From positions 62,001 through 126,000 of the forward strand of contig NZ_WBIR01000003.1 of NCBI RefSeq assembly GCF_009749395.1: a stretch of DNA of 64,000 bases, read 5' to 3'. The notes beneath the pieces are model-generated. The model ran no database searches. It was not told where the DNA came from and saw nothing but the letters and a program-made list of their open reading frames with translations. Below, piece by piece: positions 40,975-49,925 of the stretch. Source of the DNA: Agromyces salentinus. GTDB lineage: Bacteria; Actinomycetota; Actinomycetes; Actinomycetales; Microbacteriaceae. Positions within the stretch are counted from its first letter, which is position 1. Every line of letters begins with the position of its first letter. The position numbers and the translations under genes are program-made.

Positions 40975-42527
40975 CCTCTCGCGTCGCGGTTCAGCTGGAT
41001 GCATCCTGGTTCGAGGGCATCCGCATCGTGGACGTCCACTTCGACGGACGTCGGGTGTGGTCCGTCGCCTCGGAGGCGATTCCCGGGGGACGTCTCCGAT
41101 GGCCTGCGGCGCTGAAGCCCTACCTCGAGGGCCGCACGACGATGACGCTGCACGACGCCGCCACCGGAAGGGTCATCGGGACGACGGAACTCAGGTTCGG
41201 TCGGTCCCACGATCGCATCACCCTGCAGGATGCGGCCGGGCGACCGCTCGCGATGAACAAGTGGAATCGCCTCGGCCCGGTCTTCGACGGTGGCAATGTC
41301 GAGCTGCGCTCCCGCCTGCTGCTGAACGCGCAGGGCATCGTCGGCGTGCTCGAGGCCGCGGCGTTCGACGTCTACATCGTCGGTGGCAGCCTGCTCGGCT
41401 ACATGCGCACCGGAGGCCTCATGGCCCATGACGACGACATCGACCTGGCGTTCCTCAGCCGCCACTCGGATCCCGCCGACATCGGGCTGGACAGCTTCCG
41501 CATGCAGCGCGTGCTCGAGCGCAACGGGTACACGGTGGTCCGCCACAGCCTCGCCCACCTGGAGATCGACTTCTTCGACGCAGAGGGCCACGTCGAGCAC
41601 TACGTGGACATCTTCACCGGATACTTCCGCGACGGTCTCTACAGTCAGCCGTTCGCGCTGCGCGGGCCCGAGGTCAGGCGCGAGGACCTGGTTCCGGTGC
41701 AACGCGTCGAGGTCGACGGGGTCGAGCTCCCTGCTCCGGCGCGGCCGGAGGCATGGCTCGAGTACGCGTACGGCCCGAGCTGGCTCGTACCGGACCCGTC
41801 ATTCGTCTTCGAGACATCCCGATGGACGCGGCGTCGTTTCGAGAACAACTTCGGCGTCTTCAACCGTGGGCGGGTCTTCTGGGAGAAGCGCTACCTGTCG
41901 CTCGGCGGCGAGGTGGACCTCGATCATCAGGATCGCGATGCGATCGCAGCCTGGGCGTCTGCGCTGCCCCCGAGCGCGAGGGTGCTCGACGTCGGATGCG
42001 GAACCGGCGCCGCCGCCAATCTCATCGCGAGTTCCGGCCGCGACGTGCTCGGCATCGACTACAGCCACGAGGCGCTCTCGATCGCCGTCGAGAACGCCGT
42101 CCCCGGTGCGCGGTTCGCGTACGTGAACATCAACGATCGTCGTGACCTGCTCTCGCTCGGGGCGCGGTTGCTCGCCACGGGCGACCTCTGGCACGTCCGC
42201 ATCGCTGATGTGCTCCACGGGCTCACCCGGACGAACCGGCACTCGCTCTTCCACTTCCTCGAGCTCGTCCTGCGCGGCGGGGCGGTGGCGACGGGGACCG
42301 TGCCGACGGTCCTCCCGCCCGACTACCGGCGCGGCGACCCGACGAGCTGGCACTACCCCGAGGAGTGGTTCCGCGCCGAACTCGGCAAGCACCGGCTCCA
42401 TGTCGAGTTCGGCGAGACGAGACGACGACAGACGCCACATGGGGTTCGCGACGAGGTCGAGTTCGTGATCCGCCCGAGGCCCGCAGACCAGACCGTTCCG
42501 GCGATGAGAGAAGACGATTCAGCATGA
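40971..42527 (+). CDS. LicD-like phosphotransferase fused to SAM methyltransferase
   Basis: 518 aa, ATG overlapping the ATPase stop. Residues 1-110 form a beta-rich region. About 115-315 is a LicD/fukutin-type nucleotidyltransferase fold: FDVYIVGGSLLGYMRTGGLMAHDDDIDLAFL, with the catalytic DDDID, then LAHLEIDFFD and HYVDIFTGYF. About 325-518 is a Rossmann methyltransferase with ARVLDVGCGTGAAANL and DVLGIDYSHEALS. LicD proteins move phosphocholine or alditol-phosphate from CDP-carriers to sugars. The fusion suggests transfer plus methylation on one glycan end. A CDP-alditol source could be the TarI-like gene at 46382. Fusion is certain from the frame; substrate is inferred. Confidence 0.82.
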   Translation: MTSRVAVQLDASWFEGIRIVDVHFDGRRVWSVASEAIPGGRLRWPAALKPYLEGRTTMTLHDAATGRVIGTTELRFGRSHDRITLQDAAGRPLAMNKWNRLGPVFDGGNVELRSRLLLNAQGIVGVLEAAAFDVYIVGGSLLGYMRTGGLMAHDDDIDLAFLSRHSDPADIGLDSFRMQRVLERNGYTVVRHSLAHLEIDFFDAEGHVEHYVDIFTGYFRDGLYSQPFALRGPEVRREDLVPVQRVEVDGVELPAPARPEAWLEYAYGPSWLVPDPSFVFETSRWTRRRFENNFGVFNRGRVFWEKRYLSLGGEVDLDHQDRDAIAAWASALPPSARVLDVGCGTGAAANLIASSGRDVLGIDYSHEALSIAVENAVPGARFAYVNINDRRDLLSLGARLLATGDLWHVRIADVLHGLTRTNRHSLFHFLELVLRGGAVATGTVPTVLPPDYRRGDPTSWHYPEEWFRAELGKHRLHVEFGETRRRQTPHGVRDEVEFVIRPRPADQTVPAMREDDSA

Positions 42528-42823
42528 GACGAATGCTCGGCAGGATTGCCGCACGAATGTTCCCCCGCACTTACCACAACCTGCAGGTGCTCTCGACGGT
42601 CGACCTGCAGAGCGACTCGATGCTCGAGCGGATGATCTCGTATGAGACGGAGGTTCGCGAGCTCAGGGCTGAACTCAACGAGATCCGACGCGACAATCGT
42701 CGGGTCGTCGAGCTCTACGACCTCGTCTTCGAGCGGCTCCAGGAGGACATGCCACTGCGAGCCAAGCCGGTGCCCGCCGATGGTGGGCAGGATTCGGCGG
42801 CCTCGACGGGCGAACGGAGCTGA
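42524..42823 (+). CDS. Small coiled-coil protein of exporter operon
   Basis: 99 aa, ATG overlapping the previous stop, so fully coupled. A basic start (MRRMLGRIAARMFPR) could be an amphipathic membrane-binding helix. A coiled coil of about 40 residues follows (SMLERMISYETEVRELRAELNEI). The tail is disordered. Possibly a DUF6752-type protein, though I am unsure of that name. It may scaffold the exporter or the LicD fusion at the membrane. No catalytic motif. Confidence 0.7.
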   Translation: MRRMLGRIAARMFPRTYHNLQVLSTVDLQSDSMLERMISYETEVRELRAELNEIRRDNRRVVELYDLVFERLQEDMPLRAKPVPADGGQDSAASTGERS

Positions 42824-42850
42824 GTATCCCGGGCTCCTGCCAGGAGGAGA

Positions 42851-44392
42851 TCAGGGCCGGACGTGAAGGCTCAGATTCGCGTGGATGTTCGAGTAGACGT
42901 GGTACTGACGTCCGTTCGGATTCCGGTCGAACCTCCCGATCGCCCGCACAGCTCGCTGGTTGACGACCCCGAAGAGCTCGTTCCTCGCGTTGAAGTCCCA
43001 ACGCCCGGCGGCCATGGGCCGACCATGGCGAAGTGCTTCAGGCGTGAGGACCGCGACTGATCGCGCGGTGACGTCGGGGTAGCCCGATGCCGGGTCGACG
43101 GTCACGGACGTCTCGGTCGGCACCAGCCAGGTCATCTTCGTGTCCCGGGAGCGGAGACCGATCCTCGTGGAAGCCGCAGCGATCTCGCGGTCGAGCAGGA
43201 GGAGGTCGTCTCCCAGTTCGGCCGCGAGGTGATCGGGGAGTGCGCGTCGCACGTGATCGCCGTCGACCACGAGGTCGAGGAAGCCCCCGTGGTGCGCCGT
43301 CCACAACGTCTTCGTCTCCAGGCGGATGGAGGGGCCGTCATCGGAGTCGACGCGAGAAGCCAGCGCGAAGGTGATGCCCAGGATCCCGTCGTCGAAGGAG
43401 GCGAGCGCTTCGACCAGGTCGGTTCGACCGAGGCGGAGCAGATGCGCCCGTGCGGCGAGGTGGCGTGTCAGGCGCTGATCCATCCGCGGTGCCAGGAACC
43501 CGTCGACCAAGGAGCGTGCGCGGTCGAGGACGAACGCGCGATCCTCGGGCGGACGTCGAAGCAGCCCGGGACCCACGGCCGGAAGCACGCGTTCCCGGAA
43601 CTGGTGGACGAGCAACTGGTCGCGTTGACCCGCGTCCTCCTGCGAGCCGAGGACTGCGTCGATATGGCGGATGATGCGCTCGAGGGCATCCCACCACTCC
43701 TTCAGGTCGGCGCCGAAGGTGGTCGAGGTCGTGCTCTGCTCCCGGACCCAGTGGTAGAACGGCTCGTCGGAACGAATGCTCACGCCGCGCATGTGACGGG
43801 CCACGTCGGCGTTGAAGATGACGTCCTCCCACAGTTGGCGACCCGCCTCCGGGAACCGGATGCCGTGATCGCGCAGCATCGAGGTGCGGTAGGCCTTGTG
43901 CGGGTTCGTGGGGATCAGCGGGTGGACTCCGAGACGCTCGCTCGCGTCGTCGTGATTTCCATCGAACGCGTCGAGTGCCCACTTCGCCTGGTCGGTGCGG
44001 GCCTCCTTGCCTGCGAACACGTCGGCGCCGGTGCGTTGCAGTGTTTCCACGGCGGTGGCGAGGGAGCCGGGATACAACTCGTCATCGTGGTCGACGAAGA
44101 GGATGTATTCGCCACGGGCCAGATCGATGCCGGTGTTCCGCGGCGCGCTCGGCCAGCCGGTGTGCGCGATGCGATGGAACCGGGCGTTCGGCTGTTCGCC
44201 GACCATCTTGGCGATGGCTGCCGCCTCCGGTTCGGGCGAGCCGTCGTCGATGACCAGGACTTCGAACCGCTCGGCCGGCAAGGTCTGGTCGCGGAGGGAT
44301 GTGAGGAGCCGCCCGAATGCTTCGCCGGAACGGTACGTCGGGACCACGACGCTGATGAAGGGAGTGGAGGACGGGCGCGGCGCCTCAGCCAT
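42851..44392 (-). CDS. GT2 glycosyltransferase, TarS/TarP-like, copy C
   Basis: 513 aa from ATG 44392. The GT-A domain of about 330 residues has ISVVVPTYRSGEAF, FEVLVIDDGSPEPE, NTGIDLARGEYILFVDHDDELYP, then NPHKAYRTSMLRDHGIRFPE and LWEDVIFNADV. These last blocks match poly(ribitol-phosphate) GlcNAc transferases TarS/TarP. A shorter C-terminal beta-domain (about 370-513) contains RWDFNARNELFG. It overlaps the preceding copy by 8 bp. It is the last gene of a seven-gene minus-strand operon. Sugar unknown. Confidence 0.85.
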   Translation of the reverse strand: MAEAPRPSSTPFISVVVPTYRSGEAFGRLLTSLRDQTLPAERFEVLVIDDGSPEPEAAAIAKMVGEQPNARFHRIAHTGWPSAPRNTGIDLARGEYILFVDHDDELYPGSLATAVETLQRTGADVFAGKEARTDQAKWALDAFDGNHDDASERLGVHPLIPTNPHKAYRTSMLRDHGIRFPEAGRQLWEDVIFNADVARHMRGVSIRSDEPFYHWVREQSTTSTTFGADLKEWWDALERIIRHIDAVLGSQEDAGQRDQLLVHQFRERVLPAVGPGLLRRPPEDRAFVLDRARSLVDGFLAPRMDQRLTRHLAARAHLLRLGRTDLVEALASFDDGILGITFALASRVDSDDGPSIRLETKTLWTAHHGGFLDLVVDGDHVRRALPDHLAAELGDDLLLLDREIAAASTRIGLRSRDTKMTWLVPTETSVTVDPASGYPDVTARSVAVLTPEALRHGRPMAAGRWDFNARNELFGVVNQRAVRAIGRFDRNPNGRQYHVYSNIHANLSLHVRP

Positions 44393-46328
44393 GAGCAGCG
44401 ACCTCGAGTCGCGCAGTGGTCCGGTCGACGCGGATGCTCCACGCCGGCATGTGCGTGCCGCGCGGCGAGGCGGTCCAGCGGTAGCGGCCCGGACCCGGCA
44501 GCTCGAGCGTCGCGATGACCCCTCCGCCCGCGCTGTCCCCATCGGTCGGTCGGAAGCGCGCTCGGAACCTGGCCGGCGGATGCTCGCGTCGAGCGATTCG
44601 CCGCATCAGGCCGACCGCCGCCGAGCGAAGACCCGCCCGCCGGAATGAGAGCAGCACCCAGCCCGAGCCCTCACCCGCGCCGGCCGTCGCGACCTCGGGA
44701 AGGCTGAGGTGCACTTCGGTGCGGCCGTCGGACGGCGTCGTGCCGGTGACCGCTGAGGGCGTCGAACCATCGAAGAGCGACGCGACTCCACCTCCGAGAT
44801 CGATGCTGAGGAACCCATCGCGATTCGTGTACGCGACAACGGGCCGGCCGTCGACGAGGGCGCCCTGCGCTCCGATCGAGGAGCGGATGCGCGGTTGCTG
44901 CAGTCGACCCACGCGGTCGACACGGAGGAAGACGTCCCACACCTGGTCGTCGAGGAACGGATCCGACGGCGCGGCTCGGACATCGACGGCCCCGTCGACG
45001 GTGAGCCGCAGGCTGACTTCGCTGCCATCGGCGGAAGCCGGCCGGGAACGTGCGCCGACCTCGCTCTCGACGCTCCATCCGATGCGCGAGCCTCGACCTC
45101 GTACGGCGAAGGCCGCCGCCGTCGCCTCGAGCTCCTCCGCGACGTCGTATCGGCCCGCCAGTTCGGCCGGATCGAGCTCGAGTTCGGCGGCGAGCGCCTC
45201 GATGAGGTCCTCGGATGCCGCGAGCACCCGCTCGCCATCGATGCGGAAGGTGCCGCCGCCGGCGAGCCGTTCGACCGTGGTCACGGTCGCCGACACGGCC
45301 AACCTCCCGCCTCGCCACTCGGCCCGGTCGAGCACGGGAGCGCCGAACCGGTCGGTGCCGGCCGCCGACGCCGCGAGCGACAGGAGGGCGGAGTCGCCGG
45401 ACCGGAGTGCGGCGGCCACGACAGCGGCTCCCCGATCGAGGTCGTCATCGTCTGAGACATCCGTGAAGCGCTCCTGGAGTCGCCTCGCCCGATCCTCGAT
45501 GAGCCGTCGTTCCTCCTCCGGCCGGCGGAGGAACCCGGGGGTGAACGATCCGAGGATGCGGCTGACGTACTGGTGGCGCCGCAGTTGGCGTCCTTGCAGG
45601 GAGTCGCGGCCGAGCCGGTCGACGATCGCCTCGAGCACCCGCTCCAGGTGATCCCACCATGCGGGGTCGGACCGACGGAAGGTCGTCGAGCCGCTGCCGC
45701 CCGTCTGCACCCAGTGGTAGAACGGCACCGAGGCCAGGGTCGAGATCGTCGCAGCCTTCGCGGCGACCTCGATGTTGAAGAAGATGTCCTCCCAGAGCAC
45801 GCGGCGTCCCTCGATGAAGCGGATGCCGTGCTCGCGGAGGAAGGCGGTGCGGTACAGCTTGTGCGGGTTCATCGGTACGAGCGGGTGGGCGTCCTCACGC
45901 CCGACGTCCTGCGGGGAGTCGGCCCGATAGGTGTCGAGAGCCCAGCCCGCGTCCTGCGTGCGGGCCTCCTTGCCGTTCAGCACATCGGCACCGTGACGCC
46001 TGGCGAACTCCGCGCCCGCCCGCAGCGCATCGGGGTAGAGCTCGTCATCGTGGTCCATGAAGAGCACGTACTCGCCCTCGGCGAGATCGAGGCCGACATT
46101 GCGTGGCCGCGACGCCCAGCCCGAGTTCTCGATGGCCTCGACGCGGATGTTCGGTCGAGTCGACGCGATGCGGTGCAGTCGCTCGACCGTGTCGTCCGGG
46201 GAGCCGTCGTCGACGAAGATCACCTCGAACCGGTCGGCAGGAAGGGTCTGGCGATCCAGCGACGCGACGAGCCGGTCGAGACCGGCACCGGGGGAGTAGG
46301 TCGCGACGACGACGCTGACGAGGGGCAC
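44385..46328 (-). CDS. GT2 glycosyltransferase, TarS/TarP-like, copy B
   Basis: 647 aa, GTG start. VSVVVATYSPGAGLDRL, FEVIFVDDGSPDDT, RPRNVGLDLAEGEYVLFMDHDDELYP, NPHKLYRTAFLREHGIRF and LWEDIFFNIEV, as in TarS. The C-terminal 300 residues are beta-rich and contain DDQVWDVFLRVDRVGR; TarS has an equivalent IWDVFLEV motif in its tandem C-terminal modules. The length equals that of copy A (647 aa). A role in decorating an alditol-phosphate polymer outside or before export is a reasonable inference. Confidence 0.86.
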   Translation of the reverse strand: MPLVSVVVATYSPGAGLDRLVASLDRQTLPADRFEVIFVDDGSPDDTVERLHRIASTRPNIRVEAIENSGWASRPRNVGLDLAEGEYVLFMDHDDELYPDALRAGAEFARRHGADVLNGKEARTQDAGWALDTYRADSPQDVGREDAHPLVPMNPHKLYRTAFLREHGIRFIEGRRVLWEDIFFNIEVAAKAATISTLASVPFYHWVQTGGSGSTTFRRSDPAWWDHLERVLEAIVDRLGRDSLQGRQLRRHQYVSRILGSFTPGFLRRPEEERRLIEDRARRLQERFTDVSDDDDLDRGAAVVAAALRSGDSALLSLAASAAGTDRFGAPVLDRAEWRGGRLAVSATVTTVERLAGGGTFRIDGERVLAASEDLIEALAAELELDPAELAGRYDVAEELEATAAAFAVRGRGSRIGWSVESEVGARSRPASADGSEVSLRLTVDGAVDVRAAPSDPFLDDQVWDVFLRVDRVGRLQQPRIRSSIGAQGALVDGRPVVAYTNRDGFLSIDLGGGVASLFDGSTPSAVTGTTPSDGRTEVHLSLPEVATAGAGEGSGWVLLSFRRAGLRSAAVGLMRRIARREHPPARFRARFRPTDGDSAGGGVIATLELPGPGRYRWTASPRGTHMPAWSIRVDRTTARLEVAAHG

Positions 46329-46381
46329 CAGACGATCCTAACCGGGGGAGGCTGCCGCGGGAGGGCCGTGACGGCCGGGCA

Positions 46382-47080
46382 TCACTCCTCCGCGTCGAGG
46401 AGGTGCTCGGCGATCAGTCTGGCCGTTCCGAGATCTTGGGGCGTCGTGATCTTGATGTTGTTGACGTGTCCCTCGATGATGCGGACCGCGACCCCGCAGT
46501 ACTCGGCCACGAGGTCCGCGTCGTCGCTGACCCGGGCGTACTCCGACTCCACGGCGGCGCGGTACGCCGCGTGGAGCAGGTCCCGCTGGAAGGCCTGCGG
46601 GGTCTGGCCGAGCCAAGAGTGCGATCGATCGAGCGACCCCTCGATGAACCCGTCGTCGCTCACGAGCTTGACCTGCACGGTGCTCGGCATGCCGAGCATC
46701 GCCGCGCCGTGCTGGACGGCGGCCTCCACGACCTTCTCGACCAGGTCGGGGGTCGTGAACGGACGGACCCCGTCGTGCGTGATCACGATGTCGCCGGTGG
46801 TGGCAGCCAGCCCCTGCATGGCGGAGAGGTGGCGCTCGGCGCCGCCCTCGACGAGCACGACGTCGAGTCCGGCGTCATCGACGAGGATGCGGCGGTACTC
46901 GGCTTCGTTCTCCGGGCTCACCGTGACGATGACCTCGTCGACGACGGGGACCATGATCGCCCGTACGGTGCGCTCGATGACGGTCATGCCGTCGATCGTC
47001 ACGAGCAGCTTGTTCGATCCGAATCGCGTGCCCTTGCCGGCGCACGTGACGATCGCCGAGACCTTGTGGCCCGCGTGCAT
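46382..47080 (-). CDS. IspD/TarI-family cytidylyltransferase
   Basis: 232 aa, ATG overlapping the SDR stop (ATGA). SAIVTCAGKGTRFGSNKLLVTIDGMTVIERT (CTP-binding Gly-rich loop with Lys), VIVTVSPENEAEY, TTGDIVITHDGVRPFTTPDLVEK and HSWLGQTPQAFQRDLL are IspD/TarI blocks. IspD makes CDP-methylerythritol; TarI, Bcs1 and human ISPD make CDP-ribitol. The location between TarS-like genes, far from isoprenoid genes, and the coupled reductase-like SDR favour a CDP-alditol product. A check for another ispD elsewhere in the genome would help. Substrate inferred. Confidence 0.85.
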   Translation of the reverse strand: MHAGHKVSAIVTCAGKGTRFGSNKLLVTIDGMTVIERTVRAIMVPVVDEVIVTVSPENEAEYRRILVDDAGLDVVLVEGGAERHLSAMQGLAATTGDIVITHDGVRPFTTPDLVEKVVEAAVQHGAAMLGMPSTVQVKLVSDDGFIEGSLDRSHSWLGQTPQAFQRDLLHAAYRAAVESEYARVSDDADLVAEYCGVAVRIIEGHVNNIKITTPQDLGTARLIAEHLLDAEE

Positions 47081-47862
47081 CAGCGCACCTCGCGAAGCGA
47101 CCCGGCGAAGGCGCGGATCTCCGCCAGCTCGGTCTCGGCGTCCAGCAGGTACGGCCCGCTGCCGCCGAACAGCCCGGCGTGCTCGGTGCGCATGTCGCGC
47201 GTGTACATGCTCGCGAACGGGTCGGCGGGACCGGGATCGTTCGCGCTGATGTCGGCGCCGAACGCGGCTGCGACGACATCGTTGCGGAGCGCCGGGGTGG
47301 CGAGGTTCAGCGAGGAGAGGCCGGCCTCGAGGGCGGTGCCGATATCGTTCCAGAGGCGCCGGACGTCGTAGTACTGGAACTCGGCCTCCGGCCGGATGAA
47401 TTCCACGCGGTAGTCGTTGGCGAGGTCGTAGACGATGCCCTTCTTCAGGCCGTCGCCGTAGAGCTGCGGCAACCGCAGGACGAGCGTGTCGTGCTCGGCG
47501 GTGAGGCGGCGCTCCTGGTGCAGGCGGTTCGCGCCGTACGGCGTGAGCCCCTCGTCGCTCGTCGGGGTGGATTCCGTCGGGCTGGTCCCGCCCGGGTACA
47601 CGCAGACGGTCGAGACGAGCACGACCTTGTCGGCCTTCACGGTGGCGAGGCGGTCGGCGAGCGCGTCCACTTCGACGCGATCGGCTTCGCCCTCCCGGTT
47701 GATGCGGTGCGAGTCGGCGCGGTTGCCCGCGGTCACGACGAGGTCGAACGACTCGCCCTCGATGTCGTGGATGTTGCTGGTGTTGTAGACGGCGTCGAAC
47801 GCGTGTCGTGACGCGAGGTTCGACCCGACGAATCCGGTGTATCCGATGAGTGCGGTTCGCAC
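47080..47862 (-). CDS. Unusual SDR (NAD-dependent epimerase/reductase) with YxxxR
   Basis: 260 aa, GTG start with AAAGG upstream. NAD motif GYTGFVGSNL (7-16), VVTAGNRADSHRIN, VLVSTVCVYPGG, then YGANR where SDRs normally have YxxxK. The rest, with LRLPQLYGDGLKKGIVYDL and YYDVRRLWNDIG, is RmlD/epimerase-like. Lys-to-Arg at the catalytic site may alter or abolish standard chemistry. Coupled to the TarI-like gene, it could reduce a ketose phosphate, as the SDR half of Bcs1/Acs1 does, but sequence alone does not prove it. Confidence 0.78.
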   Translation of the reverse strand: MRTALIGYTGFVGSNLASRHAFDAVYNTSNIHDIEGESFDLVVTAGNRADSHRINREGEADRVEVDALADRLATVKADKVVLVSTVCVYPGGTSPTESTPTSDEGLTPYGANRLHQERRLTAEHDTLVLRLPQLYGDGLKKGIVYDLANDYRVEFIRPEAEFQYYDVRRLWNDIGTALEAGLSSLNLATPALRNDVVAAAFGADISANDPGPADPFASMYTRDMRTEHAGLFGGSGPYLLDAETELAEIRAFAGSLREVR

Positions 47863-47943
47863 GTGTGCCTTTCGTCGTCGTACTGGTGTGCAGCCGACGC
47901 ATCCGATGGGTCTCCGGGCAGCGCCGGCCGACCGGGCATCAGG

Positions 47944-49887
47944 TCAGTTTACGCGTGCCGTCGCGACGGGGTCTTCAGGCCCACCGGATGTGCGGGGCGA
48001 TCGTCCGGTGCCTCGGCGACGCGAGAGCTCGATCCCCGAGCTGACGACAGCGCGTCCCGATCGGATGCGCAACTCCGCGGGGACCAGGCTGGGCCGCCCG
48101 ACGAGTTCCAGGAATGCGGCCCCGCCCTCGCCTCGGATCGCGGCCCGGGGGACCGGGGCCAGCCGCTTCAGGATGGCCGCGCGGATGGCACGGGCGGGCA
48201 GCCGATCGGTTCCGAGGAACCGTGCGAGGCGGCCTCGCGGCACCACGAGCGCTTCGATCGGGATGGCGGTGCGCCCATGGGCGTGCACCCCGGTCAGCTC
48301 CACGCGGAGCGATCCAGTGCGCCCGTTCCGGTGCCGGGTCGCAGCGGCGGGCCGGCTGAGTCGCACGAGTTCGGTGACATACGAGGGCCGTTGCGTGAGA
48401 TCCAGCGCGAGCTTGCCCGGTCCGGTACGGCACGCGAGCGCGATCCGGCCGTCGAGGAGGGCGAAGAGCCGGAGCGCGCCGGTGTCGCATCGCCGTTGCT
48501 GGTGACCGGTGAGGAGGGTGGCTCGGACGAAGACATCCCAGACGTCCTCAGGCAGGGGCCGCCCCAGGATGCCGGATGCCGGATCGATCCAGGCGCGTGC
48601 CTCGACGACGAGGTCCGGATCGTCCGTGCTGCCGTCCACCACCCGGACGGCCTCCGTGGGCTGCAGCCAAGATGCCGCGGTGCCGCGACTTCGAACGGCG
48701 ACGACCGCGTCGGGAGCGGTGGCCATGTCGGTCATGTCGATCAGTCCGTCGGACAGGATCGCGGGCAGTTCGGTGCCCAGGTCGGCGAGCACGCGGCCTC
48801 CCGACCGCCGGAGTCGCGGGGGAGCGCCGTCCTCACCGCGCCAACGGGTGTGCGTCGTCACCAGCAGGCGTCCGTCGTTCCACTCGACCTCGGAGACCGT
48901 GTTCATGCTCTGCATGCCCCGGTCGAACGCGTCCAAGGGCTCGAAGAGATCCTGTCGGCCCGCCCTGATCAGCTCGACGATCGCGCGTCGTCCGAAATCG
49001 AGTCGCCGGAAGACGCCCTCGGACAGGTAGCGGTCGATGAGCTCGACGCAGCGGGCGAACACCTCCTCCCGGTCGGCGTCGGAACCGCGCCACACCAGCG
49101 TGGAGATCGGAAGGACCTGGCCGCTCAGCAGCGTCATGGCGATCATCTCGAAGACCGTGCTGCGGGACCCCGAGAGACGGTCGGCACTGAATTCCAGCAC
49201 CTGTGCAACCGACGCGATCTGCTCCGCCGGGTTCGAGAGGTAGGCGATCGAGTTGTTCGTCCCGGTGGTGATCCAGTGGTATGCAGCCCGGTCGGCCAGC
49301 ACCGAGATGGCCCGCGCATGCTGGAGGACCTCGACGTTGAAGTAGAGGTCCTCGTTGACGACCCGACCGCCCTCGGGAAAGGCGATGTCGTGCTCTCGCA
49401 GGAATGCGCGCCGATACAGCTTGTGCGGAGTGAGCGGTCCCAGGGGATTGTGGTCGGTCCGGCCGAGCGCGTCGTCGTGGTTCCGGTCGAAGATCGGCAG
49501 CGCCCAGCCGGCCAGGTGGGTGCGCGATTCCTTGAGGTTCACGGCGTCGGCGCTGTTTCGCGAGCCGAGTTCCCACGCCGCCGCGAGCGTCTCGGGAGCG
49601 AGCTCGTCGTCGTGATCCATGAAGAGCACGTACTCGCCCGCGGCGAGGTCGATGCCGATGTTCCGGGGACGGCTGGGCCAGCCGGAATTGGCGATCCGGC
49701 TCACTCGGTAGTTCGGCCGAGTCGAGGCGAACTCGAGCAGCCGCTCGTACGTGGCATCCGGCGAGCCGTCATCGATCATGATGACCTCGAACTCGGCCTG
49801 CGGAAGGGTCTGCGCGTCGAGGCTGGCGACGGTCCGATCGAGCTCCGCACCCGAGCGATACGTCGGAATGACGACACTGACCTTCAT
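47944..49887 (-). CDS. GT2 glycosyltransferase, TarS/TarP-like, copy A
   Basis: 647 aa from ATG 49887. VSVVIPTYRSGAELDRT, FEVIMIDDGSPDAT, RPRNIGIDLAAGEYVLFMDHDDELAP, TPHKLYRRAFLREHDIAFPEG, VNEDLYFNVEVLQ, and the C-terminal PEDVWDVFVRATL as in TarS. The domain order is that of copy B: GT-A, helical linker, then two beta modules. Copies A, B and C have clearly diverged, so they likely add different sugars or act on different positions. Confidence 0.86.
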   Translation of the reverse strand: MKVSVVIPTYRSGAELDRTVASLDAQTLPQAEFEVIMIDDGSPDATYERLLEFASTRPNYRVSRIANSGWPSRPRNIGIDLAAGEYVLFMDHDDELAPETLAAAWELGSRNSADAVNLKESRTHLAGWALPIFDRNHDDALGRTDHNPLGPLTPHKLYRRAFLREHDIAFPEGGRVVNEDLYFNVEVLQHARAISVLADRAAYHWITTGTNNSIAYLSNPAEQIASVAQVLEFSADRLSGSRSTVFEMIAMTLLSGQVLPISTLVWRGSDADREEVFARCVELIDRYLSEGVFRRLDFGRRAIVELIRAGRQDLFEPLDAFDRGMQSMNTVSEVEWNDGRLLVTTHTRWRGEDGAPPRLRRSGGRVLADLGTELPAILSDGLIDMTDMATAPDAVVAVRSRGTAASWLQPTEAVRVVDGSTDDPDLVVEARAWIDPASGILGRPLPEDVWDVFVRATLLTGHQQRRCDTGALRLFALLDGRIALACRTGPGKLALDLTQRPSYVTELVRLSRPAAATRHRNGRTGSLRVELTGVHAHGRTAIPIEALVVPRGRLARFLGTDRLPARAIRAAILKRLAPVPRAAIRGEGGAAFLELVGRPSLVPAELRIRSGRAVVSSGIELSRRRGTGRSPRTSGGPEDPVATARVN

Positions 49888-49925
49888 TCGGGACAGGATA
49901 TCGGAGACCGCGAACGACGGCCGGC

